From Favolaschia claudopus (taxonomy: Eukaryota > Basidiomycota > Agaricomycetes > Agaricales > Mycenaceae): a DNA stretch of 64,000 nucleotides. The stretch lies in NCBI GenBank assembly GCA_037176885.1, contig JAWWNJ010000048.1, forward strand, positions 682,001 to 746,000, read 5' to 3'. Positions 42,644 through 52,577 of this stretch are shown here, one piece after another. The position numbers and the translations under genes were made by a program. A model generated the notes under the pieces. The model was given only the letters and a program-made list of their open reading frames with translations, was not told where the DNA came from and searched no databases. Numbering within the stretch: position 1 is the stretch's first letter; each line of letters starts with the position of its first letter.

Positions 42644-45600
42644 TCACGGTTGAACCTTTCTCCGAGATGACCGACGAGGCTGATCTTCGTACGAGACTTC
42701 CTTTCGAATCTCGTCTAAGTCCAGTTCCTCGACTTGGTCTTCCTCGAATTCATCTTCCTGTTCTTCTCCATCGTCTTCGTCCTGTAGCTCCATCCTTGAC
42801 TTAACGTGAACTTTACGGAACTGTAAATCTTGACCCGAATATTCATCTGAGTCCTTCATCGCAGCCAGTTCGTCAAGTTTTTGCGGAGACAAGTCGATTA
42901 AGTCTAGGATAGTTCCTGGCAGCTCGAGTTTCTCTCTTTGTTCAAAAGGTATTACTCGGAATTGAGCTATTTTGCCTTGGAAGACTGAACCGTCCAGTTC
43001 ACAACATATATATGCGCCGCCCTTGGCACGTCTAACTACTACCATGGGTCCTAAGTATCGAGGGTGCATTTTCCTGTTCAGCGACTTTTCAGTAGTCGTG
43101 TTCCTGACTAGGACTAGATCGCCCGGTTGGAAGTTATAATCCTTTATCTTCCCGCGATTCTCCTCCTCGTACTTTCTGACCATCTTCCGTTTCTCCTCAC
43201 TAACTCGTTCCCGCATTTCCTCCACATGTACTGAATGCTTGGCGAGTGCTTTAGCTCTCAAACCAATTAGTTCAGCAGTGGAAATTGGCGCGCCTGGATA
43301 TTCTACCAACCAGGTTGCTTCCTCGATGTCCAAAGGTAATATTGGATGAGCGCCGCACACTGCGAAGAATGGAGAACATCCCATTCCTCTTCTTACAGTT
43401 ATACGGTCCGCCCATAATACTTGAGGGAAGAACCAATACCATTTCTTAACATCACCGCCGGTTGCCTTATACAATGATTGCCGGATATCCCAGTGCCCTC
43501 TTTCCACAGTTCCGTTCGCCTGGGAATTGTAAGCCGAGATTTTAATTCCAACTACCCCGTACTTCGAGTTTAACCATTTTAGCGCGGCAATGAATTGCTT
43601 GGCATTATCAGTTACAATCCATTCTGGACATCCCCAACGACAGATTACATCCTCGAGTAAGAACTTGCCGATAGTTTCGGCATCCTCAGATCTCATCGGC
43701 CGGCCTTCAACATACCGCGACAAGGAATCCCTCGCCGCTATTGAATACCTGTGACCGTTCGAGACTTCACCCATTATCATGACATCGGTGTGTATCTTCT
43801 GGAAGATGCTTGGAGTCAAGGTAGGCCTTGGCGGAATTTTCAACAGAGCTTTCTGCCTTTGTTGACATATTTTGCAAGTATTGCAAAACCAAGTCACATC
43901 GCGTTCAAGTTCTGGCCACCAAAATCGAAGCTCGATCTGAGAACGAGTCGCGTATATTCCTCGGTGCCCCAAGGCATTATGCGACGCCCTCATCATGTAC
44001 ATTCGATGCTCCTTTGCGACTACCAATTTATGCATCGAGCACGTCAGTCTCAACCACTAACTTCCTGCACCCCAGAAGCCAATATTGCATTGCCTCTAAT
44101 GCTCGCTTTAACCCATACAGCTCGCGCTTCGGCTGGGAGAACCTGCTTTCCCTTTGGTTCAAAGTGATAGACGCAAACTTAGCGTAATACTTCTTCAATT
44201 TATCAAGTACATCATGTTGATAAATTTGAATCCCAATTGCCATCCATGAAGTGTCCACAGCAAGTACAATATCAGAGTCCCAGTCGTAATTCAGAGGTTT
44301 CAGCGCGGGACATACTTTTATCGCTTCCTTGAGTGCACTCATAGCCGCGACTTGTTCCGGACCCCATACGAATTCAACATTATTCCTTAATAACTTCGTA
44401 ATAGGTCTACAGATCTTTGCGTATCCGTCTATGAACATTCGCAGAACCCCAGTCGTGCCTAGGAATTGTCTTACGCCAGAGACGTCCTCGAGAGGTCCCC
44501 AACGAACAATAACTCCGATACGGTCAGTTCCTGGTCTTCTGCCTTCAAAAGAGCAAATGTGCCCAACTACGGGAAAGACATCCCAACATAATATACTCTT
44601 CATACCTGAGAACGTCCCTCCGCTATACTTGAGTCGTTGAATTACACGGTTCAAGTTCAGGAAGTGTTCCCAGATAAACCTCCTAATTCCGGGGTTCTCG
44701 GGTATAGTTTCATACTTTCCGTCTTTATCCTGATATCGAGTTCCCCCTCCTCTGATTGGTACATCATCGATGTAGGGAATCGTTACATGCGGGATTTCAT
44801 CCCTTAGAATATATGTGACGTCGTCATGAAATATTGGAACCGAGTTTGTCCACCCTTGAGGAAGCTTGACTAATCGAAGCGCGCCAAAAGGTGTCTGGAA
44901 CGTTGTAAAGTCCCTAGATCCCTCTGCGATATCTCGATGGTCATATCCTGAGTACAAGTCGAGGCATCCTCCACATGCTCTTCCAGCGAAGTGGTCTGCC
45001 AATTCATCTGTCGCGGGAGGCACTCCTGAGTGAGCAATGGTCACCGCGTTTAGTGGTTCCAAGGCATGTACCAAGCGAATGCTCTTCCCATCCTTCTTCA
45101 CTACTCCGAAGAATTTACTCCGGTACGAGGAATTTGAAGGCTCATAGACCCCCGCGTCTAGCTTCTTCTTTATAACCTTACAAAATTCCTCGAGTTGCCC
45201 GCGCGGAATTGGGATACTTCTTTCTACCCAAGTCTCATGCTCGATCACAGGGAACTCAACTGGAGGGAAGAATTCATGTTTGAAACTTCCTCGCTCCGAA
45301 TCGTCCCATGCGAACCCTGCCTCTTGCTTCATCATTAAGTCGTGCATGAGTTTTCGCTCTTCTTCCCAAAGAAAATCCCCTTCATGCTGCTTGTCTATTA
45401 TTTCCTTTCGCTCAGCGGTATACCTTCCAGTAGGTACGAAGTCCGCTGGTTTGGGATTTAATGGCGGCATGTCCGCTAGAGGATCTCCAATTATCTCGCG
45501 TTTGATTCTATATTTCTCCGGGAGTTCCGTATATACTGGTCGGATTTTCAATCCTACTGGTTTATACTTCTTGCCCGCGAGAACCGAAACCTTTGGTACT

Positions 45601-46100
45601 TCTTCCTTGACTTCCTCAGGACAAGTGCTACAAGGTTCTGGAGATATAAAATCCGCTGAGGCGCAACACCCACACCTTATCCCTTGAGTAAAGGAGTGTA
45701 CTTTCCTTATCTCGACTGGTGTTTTGGTGCGTGGACCTTCTTCGGGCTTCTCGGGGATGTTTGATTCCCCTTGTATCTCGACTTCCGGTCCTTCCCTGGT
45801 ACTCCAAGTAAAGACACCGTACTTCTTGGTTGTCTTATTCTTTTCAAGCTTCTTACCCTTGCGGGTCTTCTGCCTAAACTCTTGGAACAAGGTCTGCGCC
45901 CTCCTATCCCTCTTTAATGCTCTTGATCCAGTTGACGCGCTAATATACGCTTCCTGAATCTCCGTTTCATCGAATGTAAGCCCTCTCGGCTTAAAATATC
46001 CCTCGATCTCTAACTCCTTATTCTCATTAAATCCAAGTTTTAGCGCCACTTCTCCTCGTTCTTGCAGATGCACTAATTCATCGAAGCATGGCGAAAAACC
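42644..46100 (-). pseudogene. pol: Family C Pol, disrupted by an internal deletion and frameshift
   Basis: Entered by a -1 shift at GGTTTTT (plus 46094-46100). The upper frame (44028-46073) has RT with YIDD and the RNase H start up to VETD, then ends. A second frame (42644-44053) resumes just before the integrase HHCC domain (HNALGHRG ... CKICQ) and continues through TDNAK, VERGH, the GPY/F-like module and the basic tail. Compared with B, about 700 bp (the RNase H end and the linker) are missing at the junction near 44035, with a phase change. The element cannot make full Pol and would need help in trans. Confidence 0.9.
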
Positions 46101-47417
46101 TGCTCCGCTTTATCTGGGTCAGCAGTTCCACCCGATTCCTCATCCTCGACTTCCTCAACCGTGACTCGAGATTGCTTTGATGAGCTTTTCTCTCGTCCAC
46201 GAGGAAACGTAGGCATCGAACACCTCTTTCCCGTGTTGGGATCCTTCAAGGTAACCGTCTGAGAATCATTCCTGCCATTATTTACTTGGCATTCAGTTAG
46301 AATCTCAAAGGGCCTCCCCAAAAGAACCTTATACGCCGGACCTCGAATTATATGTACTTGTAGATAGACAGTCATGTCCCCAAATTTGAAGGGAACATTC
46401 TTGGCTAGACCAACCGTCCGTTCAATACTTTTATTCGCGCTTTCCATATGTACAATGATGTCTGGGTCCCAGGATAATTTCAACAGATTAGCCGTCTCGA
46501 GAGACATTGACACAACCTGCGATCCCGAGTCCATAACACATTCTACTCGCGCCTGCTTATTTATAGTCGGGAATATTACCCTTAAATTGGCAGAGTCGCG
46601 CGCTACGAATATTGGTCTCTTCTCGTCCGTATAGATTTGCCTAGGCTTCTCACCCGGCTCGAGATTCTGCAAATATTGAAGGTAGGGGTCCAACACAGTG
46701 ACCGCTCCTTGTGGTACTTCTTCGGTGGTCTGGTTTTGAATAAACACAGAGTTCAACGGAGGTAGTTCGCTCAGGCTAAGTGCGTCGTACTTAGTGCAGA
46801 TGGCGATTGAAATCTGAGTGGATATCGCCAGGCGATGTGGCGACTGGTTATCGCCAGGCCATATCGCCGCATGGCGAATATCAGGTGACCGAAAATATTT
46901 TCCTTGAATTCCGATCGTCTGAGTGCACCCAAAGGTGATCAAATTTGAGAGGAGAGCTTTGAGAAAGGTCTATCAAGGTAATAATTGTTTTCAGTCAGCT
47001 AAGAAGTGGTCAAGTGCAAAAATTGACTCAAGTATAGGCAAACAATCTTACGAAAATATCCTTCAAGTTGGTATATTCCCCTAGTGGTACAAAGCTGTCT
47101 CAAAAAAAGTGCGGTACAATTCATGGATCCACTCCGTCCACGCTTTCCTCGCTTTGGAGGCAGTTTCAGCGCTGTTGACCCCGGTCCCCATAGCTCTTAT
47201 CGCCAGTTCACAAAATCTGGGCGGTCATAAAGCCAGGTTATCGCCACCCGGCGAGGCGATATGGCGATATAAATCGCCATCGCCAACAGCTCTAGTCGTA
47301 CTCCAGTCGCGGTTCCTCTTCCTCGTCCTCGAAAGGTAGGGCTTGTTCAACTTCATCTGCGAACATAACTTTCTTAACCGCGTCCCTGGGAACTGGCTTT
47401 CTAACTTTAGTTACGTC
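46073..47417 (-). pseudogene. Family C protease region, C-terminal part, broken by a MITE and by A
   Basis: Reading leftwards: a short linker piece from 47417 to 47303, the MITE, then the retropepsin part with MDSGSQVV (DSG triad present) and LLGRPFEIL, to the -1 site before pol. The MITE brings a stop codon at its edge. The N-terminal part lies in the other unit at 31512-31927. Confidence 0.85.
46792..47294. mobile_element. 503-bp hAT-like MITE in the C protease gene
   Basis: Flanked by an 8-bp duplication, gtcgtact (46784-46791 and 47295-47302). Terminal inverted repeats are TAGTGCAGATGGCGAT and TAGAGCTGTTGGCGAT (13 of 16 match). Subterminal regions are full of GGCGAT/ATCGCC words in both orientations. 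TAGNG ends and an 8-bp TSD are typical of hAT transposons; no transposase is encoded, so it is non-autonomous. Confidence 0.85.
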
Positions 47418-47421
47418 GCGT

Positions 47422-49233
47422 TGATAGGGCCGCCCAGCGGCTAGGCATGAAATGCCCGGAATTTATCGATTTTCGAGACCTATCAGCGGGAGAAGTGAGG
47501 TTAGGATACTAGAAGATATGCCCGTCCTCGCGGGCAGTATCTTATTGCTGTGGATAGCCGACAAGCTGGCGGGACACCAACGGGTAGCAGCGGCTTAGCG
47601 ACGTTTCCCTAAACATGGGTGCGAGACTCTGCCGCTGACTATTTCTAAACTGCCGGGCCAAGGGACTTAGTGGGAAACTACTATCTCGAGGTGCTGGAGG
47701 CGACTAAGAGGAACTACCAACCTCCCTGAGGTTAGGCGCTCACCCGCCGACCAACATGAAGAAGATCTAGCGGGGGACCATACTGAGTTCAACTTCGAAC
47801 TCAGGACGGCCACCACTCTACCGACGAGCAGGATCACCGGCAGGCTCTAAACGAGCACGCCGGCTGATTACGGACAGCCGGGACTTAACCGACTGCCAGC
47901 GGGAGCACCTCGGAGCCAGCGGCTATCCAGCCAACGGCTCTGTCAGAATGATGAGAAGGACATGGCGAGTTGCCGGGGGCATTTCCCGCTGATTGCGGAC
48001 AACCCGAACGGCGAGTGGTGAGCTGCTAACGCGACTCGGCTCTCCCTATTTTCCCTGGAACTTAGACTGTTCTGAAGATAGAAGACGAGACGAACTTGAC
48101 CGCTATCGAGCCGTTGACTAACTACTCAGCGGGAAGCCTTTTCGACTTCAACTCGACCAGCGGCAGGACCATATTATGAAGGAGGAATTTCGTGTCCCCT
48201 CCCGGGGACATGGCAACCAGCACGCCATTGCACTGCAATAAGGCGCAATACCCACCCGCCCGCATGGACTTTCTCCGGGAGGCAGTCTTTTCACTCACGA
48301 CTCGCAATCCTGAATATACCATTGGTTCCCAGCGGGCGCGGCATCAAACTTGGACACTCTCTCATCATGATTTTATTTGGTTGTTTCTGCTCCCGCTGCA
48401 TGTATTTAATCTCCCGGTGTACTTTTTGTTACTCAGTCAATTACCTACCCGAAGACAAGGGCAGTTTGTAGCGGACTCTAGAATTTGAATTGAACTTTGA
48501 AAGAGACTAGACTTGATATCTGAGAGAGACTCGAGTGATACGGAAAGACTTGTGGCATACCGAGCCGCCAGAACTTTGAGAGCCCCGCCAGCCTTTGAGC
48601 CCGAGCCCTCCTGAAATACGAAGCCCCGTTTCTTGCTGTTCCGCGGTATAACCAAGACCCCCGTTCGAGCTTGATTCCGCGCCGTCGACGCCCCGTGTGC
48701 CAGCCGTTCCGCGGTATAACCAAGACCCCCGTTCGAGCTCGCCGCCGCGTAGTGGTGTAACTGCCCGGGTCACTGTTAGTGTCCGCGCCATCGACATAAG
48801 AGCCCCGCTTCTCGCCAGAGCCGCGCCGGTCGTATAAGAACCCCGTCCCGCTGAGCCGCGCCTTCTGCCCGCCGGTTGTCATCCAGAAAGCTTCTTGCCG
48901 GTTGACGATCCACTACCGGGCGACGCTTTTCTATTGGCACGGAGACCCTCCCCGCTAGACTCAGAATTTCTCATTTCGAAGTCTCAGAAAGAGTGACTCT
49001 TCGCTTCTCCCGCTGCGAATCGTTTTGCCCGCTACGTTCTCGCTAGACAATCTAGTAGTTCGTCCCGCTCAAACGTAGCGACCTTGATTGATTGAAGCTT
49101 GCACAAGTATTCTGAGGGACGATACGTGCTCCCGCCACCCCGAACACACACACACACACACGTCGTATTGGATTAGATTTTGTGATTTTATATTTCGGTA
49201 TATTTCACGCCTACACCTACACGCACCGTTTCA
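47422..49233 (+). repeat. Family A 5' LTR (1,812 bp)
   Basis: TGATAGGG...CCGTTTCA, same length as the reconstructed 3' LTR and without D. A (CA)n run lies near 49144-49162. Followed two bases later by the PBS. Confidence 0.95.
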
Positions 49234-49235
49234 TC

Positions 49236-49254
49236 TGGAGCCCACCGCGAGGGG
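49236..49254 (+). promoter_or_regulatory. Family A primer binding site
   Basis: Reads TGGAGCCCACCGCGAGGGG, identical to the B and C sites. Confidence 0.85.
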
Positions 49255-49773
49255 TGACAGATTATTTGTGTCAAGTCGAAAGAAATCGCTTGTGGACGCT
49301 GCTATAACCTAGCACGAACCATCCGCCGGTTGACTCGAGAATAGAATATACACCCGCCCGTTGAGCCATTAGCTCCAGGCCCGCTATAGAAGATTTTGCC
49401 ATTTAGTTTCGGAAGAGACGTGGCTTCAGAAGGACGATCCGCTAGAGCACCACCACCAAAACCTCGGTCGACCAACACTAGCCTACGTGTCGCTGCCGCT
49501 GCTCTCGATCTCGAGACTGACGATCCTTCCCGCCCGCCTGTTGCTCTTGCCCGGGAACTCTATTCTCTGCGCGGACGAACCCAAGCTCACGCTTATCGTA
49601 CCCGCCAAACCCAGTCGTTGAGCCCCTCTGCTCCACTGGAACAACAAACCTCAACTCAACCGCCCGGCACAAGACCTGTTACGCCCGACGGTGCAGCTAC
49701 CCAGTCGTCAACGACTCTTTCGTCTGTCTCCTCACCACTACTCAACACTTCACCAACCCCTTCAAACAATCCG

Positions 49774-51327
49774 ATGGCTGACGACGGCAACAACAACCCT
49801 GTCGTTCGAGGAAAGAAGCGCGCGCCGGAACCATGGGACAGGAACGCCCCGCTCTTCAAAGAGGAAGAGCCGGAGGAACTCGTTCGTTTCCTGGACCATG
49901 TGGAGCGTATGATGGAATTAGATGAGACGCCGGATGATAAGAAGAACGAGTTTGTCTGCCGCTATACTGCTCAGGCAACCGCCGAGGAGTGGCGGCAATT
50001 CGCCTCGTATTCTAAGAAGTTCGACGACTTTAAGAAAGAAATCCTGGAAAATTACCCGTCCGTAGTCGACCAAAAGAAGGGCTCTGTGCAGAAATTGCAC
50101 CGGCAGCTTCGTAAGTTCACGGAAGAGGGGATCGACCGGGACGATGAAGACGAACTCATGCGCCTAATGCGCGTCATGAACGTCGAGGCAAACAAGCTTC
50201 TCGATTCGAAATTAATTTCGCACCGGGAGGCTCTCCCGATGTTCTTCTCCAAATTGAGTCCTGAGTTCAAGGAACGGATTCTGGAGAACCTCGAGCGGAA
50301 ACCTCCCGCTGCCGGGGATGATGCTGACGAGCCAGAGGTCCGCACATGGACGCTGGCCGAGGTCATGACTGAAGCCAAAAGAATCGCAAAACGCTCGACC
50401 GCTAACTCTGAGTTCTTTGGCGCCTCTGACCGGGGTTACTCGAGCAAGTCCAAGAACGCCAGCGGGTCTGGAAAGGCGTCGAGCGGGCGGTCCATACTAC
50501 CTCACCCAAACGTGACGGTAAAGAAAGAAGAGGAGGACCCTAACAAGTCACTTCTTGAGACGATTAAGGTGTCGGTCGTCACTATGATGGAGCGGCTGGA
50601 TAACCAGACCTCCCAATTAAAAGAGATCGACGCCGCGACCAAGAAGAGGATGGCCGAGTTGGAGTCCTTCTATAAGTCCCTACCGGGCAGAATCCCAGGC
50701 GCCGCTGACTCCCAGTCTTTCCCGCGAATGCCAACCGTGCAATTCAAAGGGAACCTGGCGGATCAGGGGTGTCTTTATTGCGACAAGTTTGGGCATTTTA
50801 GAGATAAGTGTCTCATTCGGCAAGCCCACATAGGGAGTGGAAAGATGAAGGTCGTAGGGTTCAGAGACTCTTTCCCCGATGGGATACCAATCCCGAAAGA
50901 CGGGCACAAGTCCAAGAAGCAGCAGGTAGAGGAGTACCGCCCGGCCGCCCAACCCACGGTCGCTGCGCAAAACTACCAGTCTGTCTTCGCTCAGCTCTCC
51001 GTTCTTGACATGGACGAGCAGGAGCTGGAAGCCGCGCAAGCCGCGTTCAGCCAGAACGAGGAATTCTACTATGACCCGAGAGAAGAAGAATTGGTTTCCT
51101 TGCGAGCTGAGCAAGTAAACCTCCAGCGGCAAGTGACGCAACTCCAGTCGCATGGTTCAGGGGGTGTTCAACCACCCCTTGTGGCTCATCAAAGCCAATC
51201 TCCCCCGCCGCAATTCGACGCCAACGCTGTTGCAATTCTGTTGGCGGCTGTCTCAGCGAACTCTCGCTCTCCCAACGGGGCTGGTCCTTCCCGAACGGGG
51301 AACAGCACCGAAGGAGAGCATTTTTAG
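49774..51327 (+). CDS. gag: Family A Gag, 517 aa from first ATG
   Basis: Start taken at the first in-frame ATG (49774, MAD as in C). The frame is open back to a TAG at 49387 with no ATG, adding about 128 codons rich in Ser, Thr, Pro and Arg. Capsid-like helical region, then a basic linker, knuckle C-x2-C-x4-H-x4-C near 50769-50812, and a Gln-rich C-terminal stretch. Ends in TAG at 51325-51327 inside the first -1 slippery region (GCATTTT, 51318-51324). Confidence 0.9.
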   Translation: MADDGNNNPVVRGKKRAPEPWDRNAPLFKEEEPEELVRFLDHVERMMELDETPDDKKNEFVCRYTAQATAEEWRQFASYSKKFDDFKKEILENYPSVVDQKKGSVQKLHRQLRKFTEEGIDRDDEDELMRLMRVMNVEANKLLDSKLISHREALPMFFSKLSPEFKERILENLERKPPAAGDDADEPEVRTWTLAEVMTEAKRIAKRSTANSEFFGASDRGYSSKSKNASGSGKASSGRSILPHPNVTVKKEEEDPNKSLLETIKVSVVTMMERLDNQTSQLKEIDAATKKRMAELESFYKSLPGRIPGAADSQSFPRMPTVQFKGNLADQGCLYCDKFGHFRDKCLIRQAHIGSGKMKVVGFRDSFPDGIPIPKDGHKSKKQQVEEYRPAAQPTVAAQNYQSVFAQLSVLDMDEQELEAAQAAFSQNEEFYYDPREEELVSLRAEQVNLQRQVTQLQSHGSGGVQPPLVAHQSQSPPPQFDANAVAILLAAVSANSRSPNGAGPSRTGNSTEGEHF

Positions 51328-52577
51328 AGAGTTCGAGGAAGGGGGCAAAGGGGAAACCCAGTGCGGATAAGCCCCCGGAGAAAAGACAAGTACGCCCGCC
51401 TGTAGGAAAGAAAATGGAAGTTGTGATGCCGAAGTTGCCCTACAAGCCGAGGACGCTGCGAAAGCCCGCTGTCGAAGCACAGCCGGCGATCGTGGAGACC
51501 AAGGAAAAGGAGCGGGAGGAGACAGAAGAACAAAATGGCACTCAGCCGCCGGAACTTCCGTATAGGAACGTTCCCCCGGTCAAGCCAGCCAAAAGGCCCA
51601 ACGAACCTAGAGTTCGGCCGGCGGGAAATCCGCAGGCGGCGGCCAACGAAAAGAACTACGAGTTGAAGGCGCCAGTAGAGGACCAGGAAGATGAGGAGGT
51701 CGAATCCTTGATAAAGGAGATCTTTGGAAGCCTGGAAATAGCGCTCCCGCTGGGGAGGTTGTTCGCCCTCAGCCCGAAGTTGCTGCGTCAGGCTAAGGTG
51801 TTGCTCTCGAAGAAGAGAGTCTCGCCCGCTGTTCGAGTCACCCTCGAGCAATTGATTAGCCACGCAGAGAAAGAAGCCGATGAAGATGATGAGTCCTCCA
51901 GCGTAGCCTTGGAGGACCTCCCTTACGAAGCATTAGTTCAGGTCTCAACTGTGGCCGATGGACTCATGCCAGCGGGAGCTCTCATCACTGTCGACCCGGC
52001 AGTGCAATATTGGCAGTCGGTAGCCGATGGTGAGCCGGTGAGAGAAATTTTCGTCGCGATCTCCGAAGCTTCTGCTGGAGAATCAGCGGCCCTGAGAGTG
52101 GTCTTCCCGCTCATTCATGGAGCCGCCGAAGTCGAATGCATTCTGGATGGTGGGTCACAGATAGTGTCCATGGCCCTGTCGGTAGCCACCGAGCTGGGAG
52201 TCAGTTGGGACCCGGATAACTGTATCCACATGATGAGCGCCAACGGGCAAACCGAAAAGTCAGTTGGGTTAGCGAGGAACGTCCCCTTCAGGTTCGGCGA
52301 TATGACAGTGTACCTACAAGTGCATGTTATACGGAACCCGGCATACAAAGTGCTGCTGGGGCGGCCCTTCGAAATTCTGACCGCCAGCGGTATCAAAAAT
52401 ACTTCTGACGGGAACCAGTTCCTGACTCTGACCGACCCCTCCACTTCGAAGCGGGTGGTCGTCCCTACCTTCCCCAGAGGTCAGCGGCGGCAGGTGCGGC
52501 GCGTACAAAACGATGCGCCACCGGCTGCGCAGGCGAGCGGCGAAGAGGAACAAAATTTTCAGAATTCGAGGAGTTGA
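51318..52577 (+). CDS. pr: Family A protease region, DGG instead of DSG
   Basis: Frame -1 to gag, open from the slippery site to TGA at 52575-52577. A Lys/Glu/Pro-rich linker, then a retropepsin fold marked by ILDGGSQIV and LLGRPFEIL. Where B and C have Asp-Ser-Gly, A has Asp-Gly-Gly, one A-to-G change away, which may weaken or abolish catalysis. A second slippery heptamer AAATTTT (52553-52559) leads into pol. Confidence 0.88.
   Translation, partial: AFLESSRKGAKGKPSADKPPEKRQVRPPVGKKMEVVMPKLPYKPRTLRKPAVEAQPAIVETKEKEREETEEQNGTQPPELPYRNVPPVKPAKRPNEPRVRPAGNPQAAANEKNYELKAPVEDQEDEEVESLIKEIFGSLEIALPLGRLFALSPKLLRQAKVLLSKKRVSPAVRVTLEQLISHAEKEADEDDESSSVALEDLPYEALVQVSTVADGLMPAGALITVDPAVQYWQSVADGEPVREIFVAISEASAGESAALRVVFPLIHGAAEVECILDGGSQIVSMALSVATELGVSWDPDNCIHMMSANGQTEKSVGLARNVPFRFGDMTVYLQVHVIRNPAYKVLLGRPFEILTASGIKNTSDGNQFLTLTDPSTSKRVVVPTFPRGQRRQVRRVQNDAPPAAQASGEEEQNFQNSRS

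Larger units (their letters stand above)
31508..47421 (-). mobile_element. Family C retrotransposon sequences: end of one copy and start of the next, sharing one LTR
   Basis: On the plus strand the order is gag (minus), PBS, LTR, PPT, antisense genes, pol (minus). For one element gag would have to lie to the right of pol, so these are two successive C units joined by the LTR at 33984-35651. The protease gene is cut at both window sides by A at the same gcgt site (31508-31511 and 47418-47421). C is clearly older: it carries a pol deletion, a stop codon in C3, a MITE and a tRNA-like insertion. Confidence 0.85.
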
